Below, one piece after another: positions 34,396 to 43,597 of a stretch of DNA of 64,000 bases. The stretch comes from Sphingomonadales bacterium (lineage in GTDB: Bacteria; Pseudomonadota; Alphaproteobacteria; Sphingomonadales; Kordiimonadaceae), in the NCBI GenBank assembly GCA_011088215.1, contig JAALKD010000009.1, positions 1-64,000 on the forward strand, written 5' to 3'. Under the pieces are notes generated by a model. That model was not told where the DNA came from. It worked only from the letters and a program-made list of their open reading frames with translations, and did not search any database. Both the position numbers and the translations under genes were made by a program. Each line of letters opens with the position of its first letter. Position 1 is the first letter of the stretch.

Positions 34396-37300
34396 ATGAG
34401 AAGACCTGGTGGATCAAAATGGTCGGTGTTACGGATTTTGTGTGTGATTTTTTTGCTGCCATTGGCTTCGGCCAAGGCGCAAGAGGAACTTGTTAGTCCT
34501 CAACTGCGATTTCATAGTTTCGGCCCTGAGCATGGTTTAGTGTCGCAAGAGCTGTCATCGATTGCCCGCGATTCACAGGGATTTGTTTGGATCGCGACAT
34601 ATGCCGGTCTGTTTCGATATGACGGATACCGTTTTAAACAATTTATTCATGATCCGGACGATGCTAACTCACTGAGTGGGAACCGTGTGAGAAGCGTAGT
34701 GGTTGACAGGAAAGATCGGATTTGGGTTGGTACAGAATCCAACGGCGTCACCATGTATGACCCCTCAACCCATACGTTTCTCAGGTACGGAAACAATCCC
34801 GAGAACCCGGAAAGTTATTTTGCTGGCCAAACACTCTTCATAGAGGAACTCTCTGACGGCAGCATGGCCTTTATGGTGTTCGGTGATGGTATGGTGCGAA
34901 TTTTGCCAGACTTGACGACGCTGGAGAGGTATCGCCACGACCCTGTAAACCCTGAAAGTCTGAGTAGCAACGTTTGCCTTGCCGCAGACGTTGATCCTGC
35001 CGGGCAGCTATGGGTAGGTTGTCTTGGAGGTAGCCTTCAACGGTTCAATACTGACACTCGTACTTTCGTTGATTATCAGGATCAGATGCAGCCCGATGTT
35101 AATGTGCCGCTAGACCGTGTCACCGTTATCATGTTTGATCGGAACAATACGATGTGGCTTGGTACAGATGGTATCGGCCTGATGCGGAAACCGTCCAATT
35201 CCAAGGTTCCTGAACACCTTCACCCTGACACAGCCCCTTTTTCGCTTACCGCCGATTTCGTCACTCGTCTGATGGAGGATGAAGATGGTCGCATCTGGGT
35301 TGGCTACCGTGACGCCGGTGTTGATGTCATTGACTGGTCTAGCCAGTCAAGTAGCCGGGTAGAACATGTTCCAGGACGCAACAGTAGCCTGAGTTCAAAC
35401 AATACTTTCGCGATTACGCAGGACCGGGAAGGGTTGATATGGGTTCCAACTTGGGGAGCTGGATTGAATGTTGCGAACCCTAGAAATGTTGACGTTAAAA
35501 TTTATGAAAGTGGCCCGGAGTCTCCTGGTGTTTTTTCATCAAATTCCGAGATACGTATGCTGCATGAGCTGAAAGACGGGCGTCTGTTATTGGCCAGCAG
35601 AGATAAAAAGCCAGCCTTGTTCAGTCGGGACGGTGATCGTCTCGTTCTCGACAGAGTATTGCAACTGCCACCTGGTGATGAGCCTCCAGTATGGATTTTT
35701 TCTGCGCTCCAAGACCGCGACAGCCGCATATGGATTCCAACAGTGGGGCGCGGGCTCTATATCTATGACCTTAAGACGAATAACGCTAGTCTCGTTCCTG
35801 GAACAGACAGCTGGAACCTTGTGTCAATATTTGAAGATAGCGATGGCACCATCTGGACGTCGGAGTTTTCTCGCGGAATTTATACTATCAACTCTCGAAC
35901 ACAGGAATTTCAATCGATTGGCTCTGAATTTTCAGGCGTATCACCTCAGGATTTGGGACCGGTTCTGGATATGCTGGAAAGCGCCGACAAGGCGATTTGG
36001 ATGGGTACGCGGTCCGGTGTTTTCAGATTGTCACCCGATCGAAGTGAACTTACCCGGGTTCAAAGTATCTCCAACGAGAACAATCAGGACCGGATGCGTA
36101 GCGCCCGCGCGATGACCATAGACCGAGCCGGGCGCCTGTGGATAGCCGGCGAACAAATATCCTACACATCTGAACCGTTTGCTTCTGAACCAGAGTTCAT
36201 ATTCCCGTTCGACAATACTTCTTATAGTGCCGCCGCTGCCAATACCGTTATGGAGGATGACGCTGGTCGCATGTGGTTTACAATTCCAGAAGGCATTTTG
36301 GCATTTGACCCTGAAACCCAACAAACAACGCTTTTTGACGACAGCATGAATGTGCCCCTGAACGCACCGGATCAGGGAGCCAAGATGACAAGTTCGAATG
36401 AGCTAGTATACGCGGGATTGCGGCGCCTGACCGTCGTGTCTCCGACAATCTTCGACCGCAAGAAGGTCATCAAAGCACCCATCATAACCCGATTGGTTAT
36501 TGGTGGCAGAGAGGTACACGGTACTGGCGCATACGAAGCGACCGATGAAGCCAGTATTAGAATAACACCAGAGGATCGTGATTTTACTATTGAGTATGCC
36601 AGTTTGTCGCCGATCGACGCGTCTTCCTACACCTATGCACACAAGCTTGAGGGGTTTGACCGCGACTGGATTTACACCGACGCCTCTCGACGTTTTGCCA
36701 CATACACCAACTTGCCCCCGGGCAGCTATACGCTGCACATGAACGTCATTGATCGTAACGGCCGTCCCAGTCCAATTCCCAGTTTTGTTAGCGTTGACGT
36801 TTTGCCGGCCTTTTATCAAACCTTGTGGTTTCAAGCGCTTATCGCCTCACTTGCATTGTTGACTCTGTATGCGATCTATCGCGCCAGATTGGCCGTTCTC
36901 CAGGCAAGCCAGCGCCGTCTTGAACGGCTGGTAGTGGAGCGTACGCAGAAGGTCGAGCGGCAAAAAACCGAACTGGCGGACCGAAACGTTCGGATCGAAC
37001 AAACGATGAGCGAGTTGAAAGAGACACAAGGCAAACTGATTCAATCGGAAAAACTAGCCGCGCTCGGTGGATTGGTGGCCGGTGTGGCGCATGAGGTGAA
37101 CACGCCAATCGGTCTCGTCGTAAGTGGTGCGTCGCAAATTGAAAGCGAAACGGCAATAATCAAAGACAAACTCGCGGGGGAAAAAATAACCAAACCCGAT
37201 CTGGAACGTTTTCTGGACTTGAGTGAAGATCTTGGAAGGTTGACCCTTAGGAACGCCCAAAAAGCTGCCGATATGATCAAGAGTTTCAAGCTTGTATCGG

Positions 37301-37779
37301 CCGATCAAAGTAGCCAGCAGATTATAGATATACAGATTGTACCCTATCTTCGTGATGTAATGATTAGTGTGAAGCCACTTTTGACAGAAAAAGGGCATTC
37401 GGCAACGGTTAGCGGCGACGAACAAATTCAGATGTCAATCAATGCTGGCGCGTTGAGCCAAGTTATCACAAACTTGGTAACCAACGCCGTTACCCACGCC
37501 TTTGAGCCAAACAAAACGGGCGAAATCAATATAGAAGTGATAGAAACATCGCGTGCAGTCGCAATCGCAGTAACCGACAATGGTTGCGGGATTTCCGAAA
37601 TTCACCAAAGTAAGATTTTTGACCCGTTTTTCACCACAAAACGCGGCCAGGGTAATACCGGCCTTGGGCTGCATATTGTTCATAATTTGGTCTTGAGTGC
37701 GTTCAACGGCGCGATCGACTATAGTCAGTCAGATGATGGGGGGTCCGTTTTCACGATCGATATTCCGAAGAAACAATAG
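34396..37779 (+). CDS. Two-component sensor kinase with periplasmic beta-propellers (Reg_prop/Y_Y_Y type)
   Basis: 1127 residues. Signal peptide about 1-29 (ASAKA-Q). The periplasmic region has two-component propeller repeats (for example DSQGFVWIATYAGLFRYDG, DRKDRIWVGTESNG, DEDGRIWVGYRDAG) over about 40-700, then a Y_Y_Y domain (about 720-805; PPGSYTLHMNVIDRNG). One membrane helix is at about 811-832, then a coiled coil. HisKA has GVAHEVNTPIG (His899), and the HATPase has VTDNGCGI and GNTGLGLHIVHN. There is no receiver or DNA-binding domain, so a separate regulator is needed. Similar propeller sensors detect polysaccharides or other large ligands. It is divergent from the kinase/HopA1 pair and 26 bases before the protease gene, so it may control the locus. 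Confidence 0.92.
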   Translation: MRRPGGSKWSVLRILCVIFLLPLASAKAQEELVSPQLRFHSFGPEHGLVSQELSSIARDSQGFVWIATYAGLFRYDGYRFKQFIHDPDDANSLSGNRVRSVVVDRKDRIWVGTESNGVTMYDPSTHTFLRYGNNPENPESYFAGQTLFIEELSDGSMAFMVFGDGMVRILPDLTTLERYRHDPVNPESLSSNVCLAADVDPAGQLWVGCLGGSLQRFNTDTRTFVDYQDQMQPDVNVPLDRVTVIMFDRNNTMWLGTDGIGLMRKPSNSKVPEHLHPDTAPFSLTADFVTRLMEDEDGRIWVGYRDAGVDVIDWSSQSSSRVEHVPGRNSSLSSNNTFAITQDREGLIWVPTWGAGLNVANPRNVDVKIYESGPESPGVFSSNSEIRMLHELKDGRLLLASRDKKPALFSRDGDRLVLDRVLQLPPGDEPPVWIFSALQDRDSRIWIPTVGRGLYIYDLKTNNASLVPGTDSWNLVSIFEDSDGTIWTSEFSRGIYTINSRTQEFQSIGSEFSGVSPQDLGPVLDMLESADKAIWMGTRSGVFRLSPDRSELTRVQSISNENNQDRMRSARAMTIDRAGRLWIAGEQISYTSEPFASEPEFIFPFDNTSYSAAAANTVMEDDAGRMWFTIPEGILAFDPETQQTTLFDDSMNVPLNAPDQGAKMTSSNELVYAGLRRLTVVSPTIFDRKKVIKAPIITRLVIGGREVHGTGAYEATDEASIRITPEDRDFTIEYASLSPIDASSYTYAHKLEGFDRDWIYTDASRRFATYTNLPPGSYTLHMNVIDRNGRPSPIPSFVSVDVLPAFYQTLWFQALIASLALLTLYAIYRARLAVLQASQRRLERLVVERTQKVERQKTELADRNVRIEQTMSELKETQGKLIQSEKLAALGGLVAGVAHEVNTPIGLVVSGASQIESETAIIKDKLAGEKITKPDLERFLDLSEDLGRLTLRNAQKAADMIKSFKLVSADQSSQQIIDIQIVPYLRDVMISVKPLLTEKGHSATVSGDEQIQMSINAGALSQVITNLVTNAVTHAFEPNKTGEINIEVIETSRAVAIAVTDNGCGISEIHQSKIFDPFFTTKRGQGNTGLGLHIVHNLVLSAFNGAIDYSQSDDGGSVFTIDIPKKQ

Positions 37780-37805
37780 TTGCGGCAAATCAGGGACAGT
37801 AACAC

Positions 37806-39044
37806 GTGTTTTCACATCAGTTGGGCAAGCCAAGAATATCGCAAGAGGAAGCTGATCAATTTACCATTGACGTTAACGTAACTTCCGACCAACACGCGCT
37901 TGCTGGTGCGTTGGTCTTTCTCGTGGTTGTCAACAAAGAAACCGGTGCGCAACATGTACACAGCACAGTTGCAAACGGAGCAGGAGTAGCTCAACTAACT
38001 TATTCTCCTGAGCAAGAAACACCACTTTATATCTCCTCAATGGCCAGTTCTGGTACGTGGTATGGCGCGAGCTGTAGTTTTGACGACAGCGTGACAATCG
38101 AATGCCCGCCACTTGCGTTTGATGGACCACTTGCTTGGTGGCACCAGAGTGTCGGCATAAACACTTTTGATCCAAATTTAGGTCAAGGCATTAAGGTAGG
38201 GTTGATAGACACAGGTGTTGGGCCACACCCATATCTGGCCGACGCGGTTGATCGGGGCGCCATAATCGAGGGTATACATGTAGCTGACGGCACCGATGTA
38301 TCGTATCACGGTACGATGATGGCGGGGCTTATAGCTGCACGACCCGCGGATAGTCGTCATCCAGCCGGTATTGCGCCCGGCGTATCCCTCTCGTCAGTAC
38401 GTGTTTACAAAGACGGCGCACATGGTGCAAATGCCGACGACGTTGCCAAGGCTATTCGGCATCTGTCGGTCGATATCGGCGTGGACCTGATTAATCTCAG
38501 CCTTAGTAGTGATACACCGTCCGAAGCACAAGCTGCCGCAATTGCAGATGCACGCGCGGTGGGCACCTACTGTATCGCCGCGGCAGGGAACAGTGGTGGC
38601 GAGCCAGTCGGTTACCCAGCGGCTTTTGACGGCGTGGCGGCAATTAGTGCTTTGGGAAAGGACGTCGTTGGCCCTACCTCTGAAACCAACAATGTCTTTT
38701 CGCCGTCAACAGACGACAAAAAAGCAAAGAGTGGCGCCTACTTGTCTTCCATCAGCAGTTATGGCAACGGCTTGAAAGCCTTGGCGCCTGGAACTGCTAT
38801 AGCCAGCACGGTACCATCAAAAGACGGTGTACCGATCTATGCCTCGCAAGTAGGGTCATCAGATGCTACCGCGATCGTCACGGGTGTGCTTGCTGCACAT
38901 CTGAGCAGTGACCCTAAGTATCAGGCGCTCGAGCGAGGGATTGCGCGTGCGGATTATGCGGCGCAATCACTCGATGGCCTGTGTCAAACGCTCGGTCTGC
39001 TTCCTCAGTATCAAGGTTTAGGTGAACCTAAATTGCAGACTTAG
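37806..39044 (+). CDS. Subtilisin-family (S8) serine protease without signal peptide
   Basis: 412 residues. The catalytic triad is present: Asp135 in VGLIDTGVG, His168 in SYHGTMMAG and Ser352 in GSSDATAIVTG. The oxyanion Asn262 is in AAAGNSGG. The first 110 residues are an extra N-terminal domain. No signal peptide is seen, so it probably acts in the cytoplasm, unlike most subtilases. Cytoplasmic or cluster-bound subtilases serve as leader peptidases in some RiPP pathways (for example PatA in cyanobactins). Its position beside a radical SAM RiPP enzyme and a small peptide gene supports that role, by inference. Its stop overlaps the stop of the convergent 89-residue gene. Confidence 0.85.
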   Translation: MFSHQLGKPRISQEEADQFTIDVNVTSDQHALAGALVFLVVVNKETGAQHVHSTVANGAGVAQLTYSPEQETPLYISSMASSGTWYGASCSFDDSVTIECPPLAFDGPLAWWHQSVGINTFDPNLGQGIKVGLIDTGVGPHPYLADAVDRGAIIEGIHVADGTDVSYHGTMMAGLIAARPADSRHPAGIAPGVSLSSVRVYKDGAHGANADDVAKAIRHLSVDIGVDLINLSLSSDTPSEAQAAAIADARAVGTYCIAAAGNSGGEPVGYPAAFDGVAAISALGKDVVGPTSETNNVFSPSTDDKKAKSGAYLSSISSYGNGLKALAPGTAIASTVPSKDGVPIYASQVGSSDATAIVTGVLAAHLSSDPKYQALERGIARADYAAQSLDGLCQTLGLLPQYQGLGEPKLQT

Positions 39045-39310
39045 AAAAATGCAGAATCCATCATGTCTTCATCTTCTGGAACGTCTTGAAGACCGGCCTT
39101 GTCCATCAGATATTGCTCGAGCTCTGCTTTTTGACCTGGGTCATTGAATAAGGCCTCGATGCTTGGAGTGTTCGCCTTGGCCTGTTTGGCATTGGCATGA
39201 AAGATCTTTTTTTCGTCGTGGCTTAGAGAATTGTAGAACTCTCCCAGTTTTTGGTAGTAGCCGTCGATATGTTCGCTGTCGTGCGGTAACGCGTCATATA
39301 GTGCATCCAT
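39041..39310 (-). CDS. 89-residue acidic peptide, candidate RiPP precursor or accessory protein
   Basis: A small soluble protein with a good ribosome binding site (GAAGGGA, 7 bases before the ATG), 62 bases downstream of the radical SAM gene on the same strand. The first 70 residues look helical and leader-like (GYYQKLGEFYNSLSHDEKK, QKAELEQYLMDKAG). The end is very acidic and finishes in DEDMMDSAFF. There is no cysteine and only one Ser near the C-terminus. Known leader families (Nif11, nitrile-hydratase-like) are not recognised. Position makes it the best precursor candidate in the cluster. Alternatively it could be a carrier or recognition protein for the radical SAM enzyme. Confidence 0.55.
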   Translation of the reverse strand: MDALYDALPHDSEHIDGYYQKLGEFYNSLSHDEKKIFHANAKQAKANTPSIEALFNDPGQKAELEQYLMDKAGLQDVPEDEDMMDSAFF

Positions 39311-39372
39311 GATTGTATCCCTTCAAAGTTGATGCTGTTTTTGGTTCGTTTCGTCTCAGTATGTCTGCCGCG

Positions 39373-41274
39373 TCATGCGGCTATCGTTTTGGTTATCTCT
39401 TTTTTGGGCAATATGATGGTGTCGTCGCGCCAGCGTTTGACGGCCAGTGCCAGCACCTGCTGATCTTCACGCAGGATCAATCCAGTGCCTTGCCAGGTGT
39501 CAAGCTGGGCAGCAACGCCGCCGCGTTGATTGATACTGTCCAAAGCGCGCGGGTTTGCAGCGGCGAGCATTCGCTCCAGCCGATGCTCAAGTTGTTTTCC
39601 ATCAAGGAGTAAGTAAAGCGCACTCTCTGCGGGTGATAACTGATACCGAATTTCATCGCCGCGGCGGGTGTCCACCAATGTCAAACTGCCGTCTTCGTTT
39701 TTCAGTGCATCAAGTCGTGGTCTCTGCTTGTCGAGTTTTTTCCAATCCCGACACGCCGCCTTCAGCTCGCTGGTATAATGCACCGCAGTTTCGCGTGTCG
39801 GCCAGTCGGCCTCAAAAAGATAGGCGAACCCGTCGATGGCTGCGGCATCCGTCGGAAAAACCAATGCATAGTGTCGGTGAGGCTTCAGGTCACGAATACC
39901 GTATTTTTCAGGAGTTTTATGATACGGCGCGTAGCGCGTTATCAATACATCTCGAATAGTAGAAGGTGGCTCCAAATGTATAAGATGCCGCACTTTTTCG
40001 GCTGCCCCATCGTAATCAGCCCCATCCTCTCCCGGCAGGCTCATTAGATAATTCCAGTAAACAGTGACATCCATTTCGCGGCTCCATTTCAACAACTGGA
40101 TGTTCTGTAAAACATGTGCGCCCTTGTGCATGCGCTTCAAAGAAGCATCCTGCAAACTCTCAATACCGGGCTGAATTACTTGCCCGCCGCCATCAACAAA
40201 GGCTGCCAGCTGCTTTCTCGTGACATTGGATTTGATTTCATAAAAGAGTTGCCAATGATGCCCGCGTTTTTCGATTTCAGGGAAGAAAGTCTGGTAAAAC
40301 TGCTTTGGCGCAATCAGGTCTACGGCATAAAAACGATCATGATTATGCCGAGACGCCAAATGTTCCATTTCCTGCAGAACAAATTCCTGCAGTTTGGGGC
40401 GATATTTCATGACCTCGTGAAGCCCGCAAAAACTGCATTGGCTTTTTTCTCCCCACCAGCAGCCGCGGCTGCTTTCAAAGGCCATCATAGGATTTAGGCT
40501 TTTGCGCAAATCGAGTTTTTCAATTTTGGCGAAGTAAGGATCATAATTTAGGAATGGGCGTGGGCTGTTGTTTTGGAATAGGGCACCCGAAGGTTCACCT
40601 ATGATGTTGCCCTGTTGGCTGCGGTGGCTCACTCCTTTAAGGCCGTCTAGCGTTTTGCCTCTACGCCAGCGCCGTATCAATTCAGGGAAAACGATTTCGC
40701 CCTCAGTGCGTACAACTGCATCCACATAGGGGCAAAGCGCTAGGATTGCGTTGCCTGCGTCTCCTGTGCACATGCTGCCGCCAAAGACGATACGCACCGA
40801 AGGGTGACATAGTTTTATGCGCCGGGCCAACGCGATCGACGCACCCAACTGCTGTGTACTCAACGAAAACCCGATGATATCGTGTCGCTGCCAATTGATC
40901 TCTTGCTCGCATCGATCAAGAAAGCGCACAGCAGCAATCTTTAAACCTTCAATGATGTCCGAATCGTCTGCGCGGTTGGGCAGTGTAATCTTTGGTCGCT
41001 CACGCTCAAATTCATGCAGCCAGTTGCCGGCTTCATTGCCAAAGTAATCTCGGGAAAAAAGCCATTCGATCAGAAATTCCTCACCATTGGCCAACAAGGT
41101 ATAAAGCGCGGGTGTTATCTGGGCGCAAAAATCGAGATACAGTTCATGGCGCTCACTGGAAAAACCTTCACCGCGCAACGCGGCATCAAGTGTTGCCAAC
41201 TGGATAGAGGGAAGTTTGGCTGCGGACCAAGGCATACTGACAAGCGCCACCGGCGTATCGTGTGACCCGGACAT
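39373..41274 (-). CDS. B12-binding radical SAM protein, RiPP C-methyltransferase type
   Basis: 633 residues. The start VALVSMPWSAAKLPSIQL and the cluster motif SSRGCWWGEKSQCSFCGL are hallmarks of the RiPP maturation radical SAM family (TIGR03975, rSAM_ocin). The iron-sulfur ligands would be Cys272, Cys280 and Cys283, in the CX7CX2C spacing of that family rather than CX3CX2C. A cobalamin-binding-like domain precedes it (about 130-205; DIIGFSLSTQQLGAS, VFGGSMCTGDAG). The family methylates unactivated carbons in precursor peptides using SAM and B12, or performs related radical chemistry. It is followed on the same strand by the 89-residue peptide gene. The C-terminal 130 residues may form a substrate-recognition region; that is a guess. 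Confidence 0.88.
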   Translation of the reverse strand: MSGSHDTPVALVSMPWSAAKLPSIQLATLDAALRGEGFSSERHELYLDFCAQITPALYTLLANGEEFLIEWLFSRDYFGNEAGNWLHEFERERPKITLPNRADDSDIIEGLKIAAVRFLDRCEQEINWQRHDIIGFSLSTQQLGASIALARRIKLCHPSVRIVFGGSMCTGDAGNAILALCPYVDAVVRTEGEIVFPELIRRWRRGKTLDGLKGVSHRSQQGNIIGEPSGALFQNNSPRPFLNYDPYFAKIEKLDLRKSLNPMMAFESSRGCWWGEKSQCSFCGLHEVMKYRPKLQEFVLQEMEHLASRHNHDRFYAVDLIAPKQFYQTFFPEIEKRGHHWQLFYEIKSNVTRKQLAAFVDGGGQVIQPGIESLQDASLKRMHKGAHVLQNIQLLKWSREMDVTVYWNYLMSLPGEDGADYDGAAEKVRHLIHLEPPSTIRDVLITRYAPYHKTPEKYGIRDLKPHRHYALVFPTDAAAIDGFAYLFEADWPTRETAVHYTSELKAACRDWKKLDKQRPRLDALKNEDGSLTLVDTRRGDEIRYQLSPAESALYLLLDGKQLEHRLERMLAAANPRALDSINQRGGVAAQLDTWQGTGLILREDQQVLALAVKRWRDDTIILPKKEITKTIAA

Positions 41275-41523
41275 AGTCTGGTTCTCCCAGGAAATCTAAC
41301 TTGTTCTATGGTTAATAAAAAATTTACCCTAACAATTGTTTCAAAAGGGTTAACAACTTCTGCCAGTATGCGATTGCATGTGAAAATGCCAGTTGGGAAT
41401 CTGGGGTAATACTCAAAAAGATGCATATAGTTACGTTTGTTCGGGTATCGTAAAAGAGAGTAATTTCATATCTTTCGTTAGTGTTCAGTGTCTTCGTGCT
41501 GTCTGGAAAAGGATTGCCGTCCA

Positions 41524-42780
41524 ATGCGTTGGAAAATACTAAGTTATGGATTTCTATCCGCACCCGCAGCGATGGCGATCTTTGTTCTTTTGACTTATCT
41601 GCCCTCTTTTTATGCGATTGATAAAGGACTCGGGCTGGGGCTTGTCGGTGTTATTTTTGCGGCAGGTCGTATTCTTGATGGCATGACGGATCCGATCATC
41701 GGTCATATGAGCGATAATACCCGGACTCGTTTGGGTGCGCGCATTCCGTGGATTATAGTTGGCATTGTTGGGTTTGCCGTCTCGACATGGTTGCTCTTGG
41801 TCCCTGATGGCAAGATCGGACCATTTTACTTGCTGTTAGTAAGCAGCCTGTTTTTTCTTTTTTATACGATGTTTGAAGTGCCGTATGCATCAACGGGGCT
41901 CGAAATTTCACGGGATAGTCATGAACGTTCGCTACTGGCGGGGTCAAAGACCTTCTTTCAGGTTCTTGGAGTTGTCGCAGTAGGAGCTGTACCAACCATG
42001 TTCGTAGGCGAGATGGACAGGTCGCTACATTTTAGTGCGGTGATCATAATCAGTGCCTGCTTGATTGGGTTTGTTCTTTTTGTCGGGTTCGTTCCACGGC
42101 GGGATGTTAACGCTCAATCTAAAAGGGTCAGGTTCACGACAGCAGTAAAATTTGTCAAAAACGATATGGCATGCCGTACACTGATATCTGCTTATCTTGT
42201 GGTGCAATCTTCCAGCGCCTTATTTATTGCGCTGACGATGCTTTTTGTTTCTCACGTAATGGGAAGCGACGAAAAGCTAGGCATTTTTATCACGTTGTTT
42301 TTGGTATCATCTGCTGTTTTTCTGCCTTTTTGGGTATGGCTGTCTAAACATCACGGAAAGGCCGCTACGTGGCGGCTATCGATAGGTATAGGGGCAACTT
42401 TCTTGGCAGTGCCGATGTTTGCTGGTGCGGATAACATATACGTAGCGACACTCTTTTTTGCTGGGGCAGGTGCAACACTTGTGTGTGATTCAGTTATGCC
42501 AACCTCATTGTTGGCTGATTTGGTCGCAGAACATAATCGAAAGGAAGGTGGTTCGGTTGCCGGCCTATATCTTTCTCTCAAAAATACGGTGTCAAAATTG
42601 GCGTTTTTAGTGCCAATGCTAATAGCCTTTCCGGCGCTTGATTTGATTGGGTTTAATGAAGCAAATGGTAGTGACCGCGTGGCAGATGTAACGTTTTTGT
42701 TCTTTTTCTCAGGTTTGCCGGTTTGTTTGCGCCTACTCGCGCTTCCAATTATGTCGCGATGGCAAAGTTCACTTCGCTAA
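41524..42780 (+). CDS. MFS transporter, GPH (MelB-like) cation symporter family
   Basis: 418 residues from the ATG at 41524. The first 12 codons of the longer frame (41488) have no membrane character and are dropped. The family signature is near residues 40-75 (GRILDGMTDPIIGHMSDNTRTRLGARIPWI). About 12 hydrophobic segments span the whole length. Such proteins usually import sugars or other small solutes with Na+ or H+. Divergent from the radical SAM gene with a 249-base gap, it could serve export or uptake for the peptide locus, or belong with the LuxR/esterase genes beyond it. The stop overlaps that of the convergent LuxR gene. Confidence 0.88.
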   Translation: MRWKILSYGFLSAPAAMAIFVLLTYLPSFYAIDKGLGLGLVGVIFAAGRILDGMTDPIIGHMSDNTRTRLGARIPWIIVGIVGFAVSTWLLLVPDGKIGPFYLLLVSSLFFLFYTMFEVPYASTGLEISRDSHERSLLAGSKTFFQVLGVVAVGAVPTMFVGEMDRSLHFSAVIIISACLIGFVLFVGFVPRRDVNAQSKRVRFTTAVKFVKNDMACRTLISAYLVVQSSSALFIALTMLFVSHVMGSDEKLGIFITLFLVSSAVFLPFWVWLSKHHGKAATWRLSIGIGATFLAVPMFAGADNIYVATLFFAGAGATLVCDSVMPTSLLADLVAEHNRKEGGSVAGLYLSLKNTVSKLAFLVPMLIAFPALDLIGFNEANGSDRVADVTFLFFFSGLPVCLRLLALPIMSRWQSSLR

Positions 42781-43595
42781 CAGGTCATAAGGTAGTGATG
42801 TATTCCGGGTTTTGCCGCCAGCAAAGTCAGTCGAACAACTGTTGCTATGTTAGGTGCTGCCATTTTGGCTTTTATATGTGCGAACTGGGTACGCACCGTC
42901 GTAATTGCGATACCCTCACGCTCGGTATATTCACTGAACGTAACTCCCTGTGCAAAAGCGGCTGCCAGTTGCGCTTCCCGTTTTGACAAGTTGTACCAAG
43001 TGCGCAACCGTTCAGTGCTAATTTGGGGCAGAGCTGAAGGATCATAAAGTGATACGGCAATGATTGTACTCTTCCCCTCGGATAGCCCGACAGGGGTCAT
43101 CGCAGCGAAAAGCATAGAGGCGTCTTTTGGTGTATTTAGAGTTAGCGTGCCTGCATTGTCATTTTGGGCCTGCGAAGTGGTCGGGTGACAAGTTTTTCTA
43201 ACTACTTTTTTGAAGTATTTGTCAAATTCCGGTGTCGCTCCTTTAAGATAGTTTTCTTCCAGAATAAGCGATGATTGCTTCTCCAGTATATGTCCCGCAC
43301 GATTGTTCATAAACAGCAATCGATGCTTGGCAGAAATCAAGAGGAGGGCGTCGTTGGAAGCATTAGCAATGAATCGCAAGCTTTCATCAATAAAACTCTC
43401 GCTGCCAAGCGCTCGATCCTGGCTACTAAGCCGATGATTAATGACCGACATCACCCAGTCAGTATCTTGCTGTTCCAGCCATTTGACTATCGGCAATGAT
43501 TGTTCACGAAAAACAATTCCGCGATCGACACGCATTCGTTCAAAATAAGCGGATTCAGGATCCTCTCTGTCGGCGGTTTTATTCGTATCAGCCAT
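42777..43595 (-). CDS. LuxR-family transcriptional regulator
   Basis: 272 residues. The C-terminal helix-turn-helix (about 205-262) reads LSKREAQLAAAFAQGVTFSE, then TTVRTQFAHIKAKM, the typical GerE/LuxR pattern. The central region (about 75-165; ASNDALLLISAKHRLLFMNN) looks like a PAS sensor domain, so the signal is probably a small molecule rather than phosphorylation. It lies 2 bases downstream of the esterase gene on the same strand and likely shares its transcript. It may regulate the esterase, the MFS gene or the divergent RTX gene. Confidence 0.85.
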   Translation of the reverse strand: MADTNKTADREDPESAYFERMRVDRGIVFREQSLPIVKWLEQQDTDWVMSVINHRLSSQDRALGSESFIDESLRFIANASNDALLLISAKHRLLFMNNRAGHILEKQSSLILEENYLKGATPEFDKYFKKVVRKTCHPTTSQAQNDNAGTLTLNTPKDASMLFAAMTPVGLSEGKSTIIAVSLYDPSALPQISTERLRTWYNLSKREAQLAAAFAQGVTFSEYTEREGIAITTVRTQFAHIKAKMAAPNIATVVRLTLLAAKPGIHHYLMTC

Positions 43596-43597
43596 TT

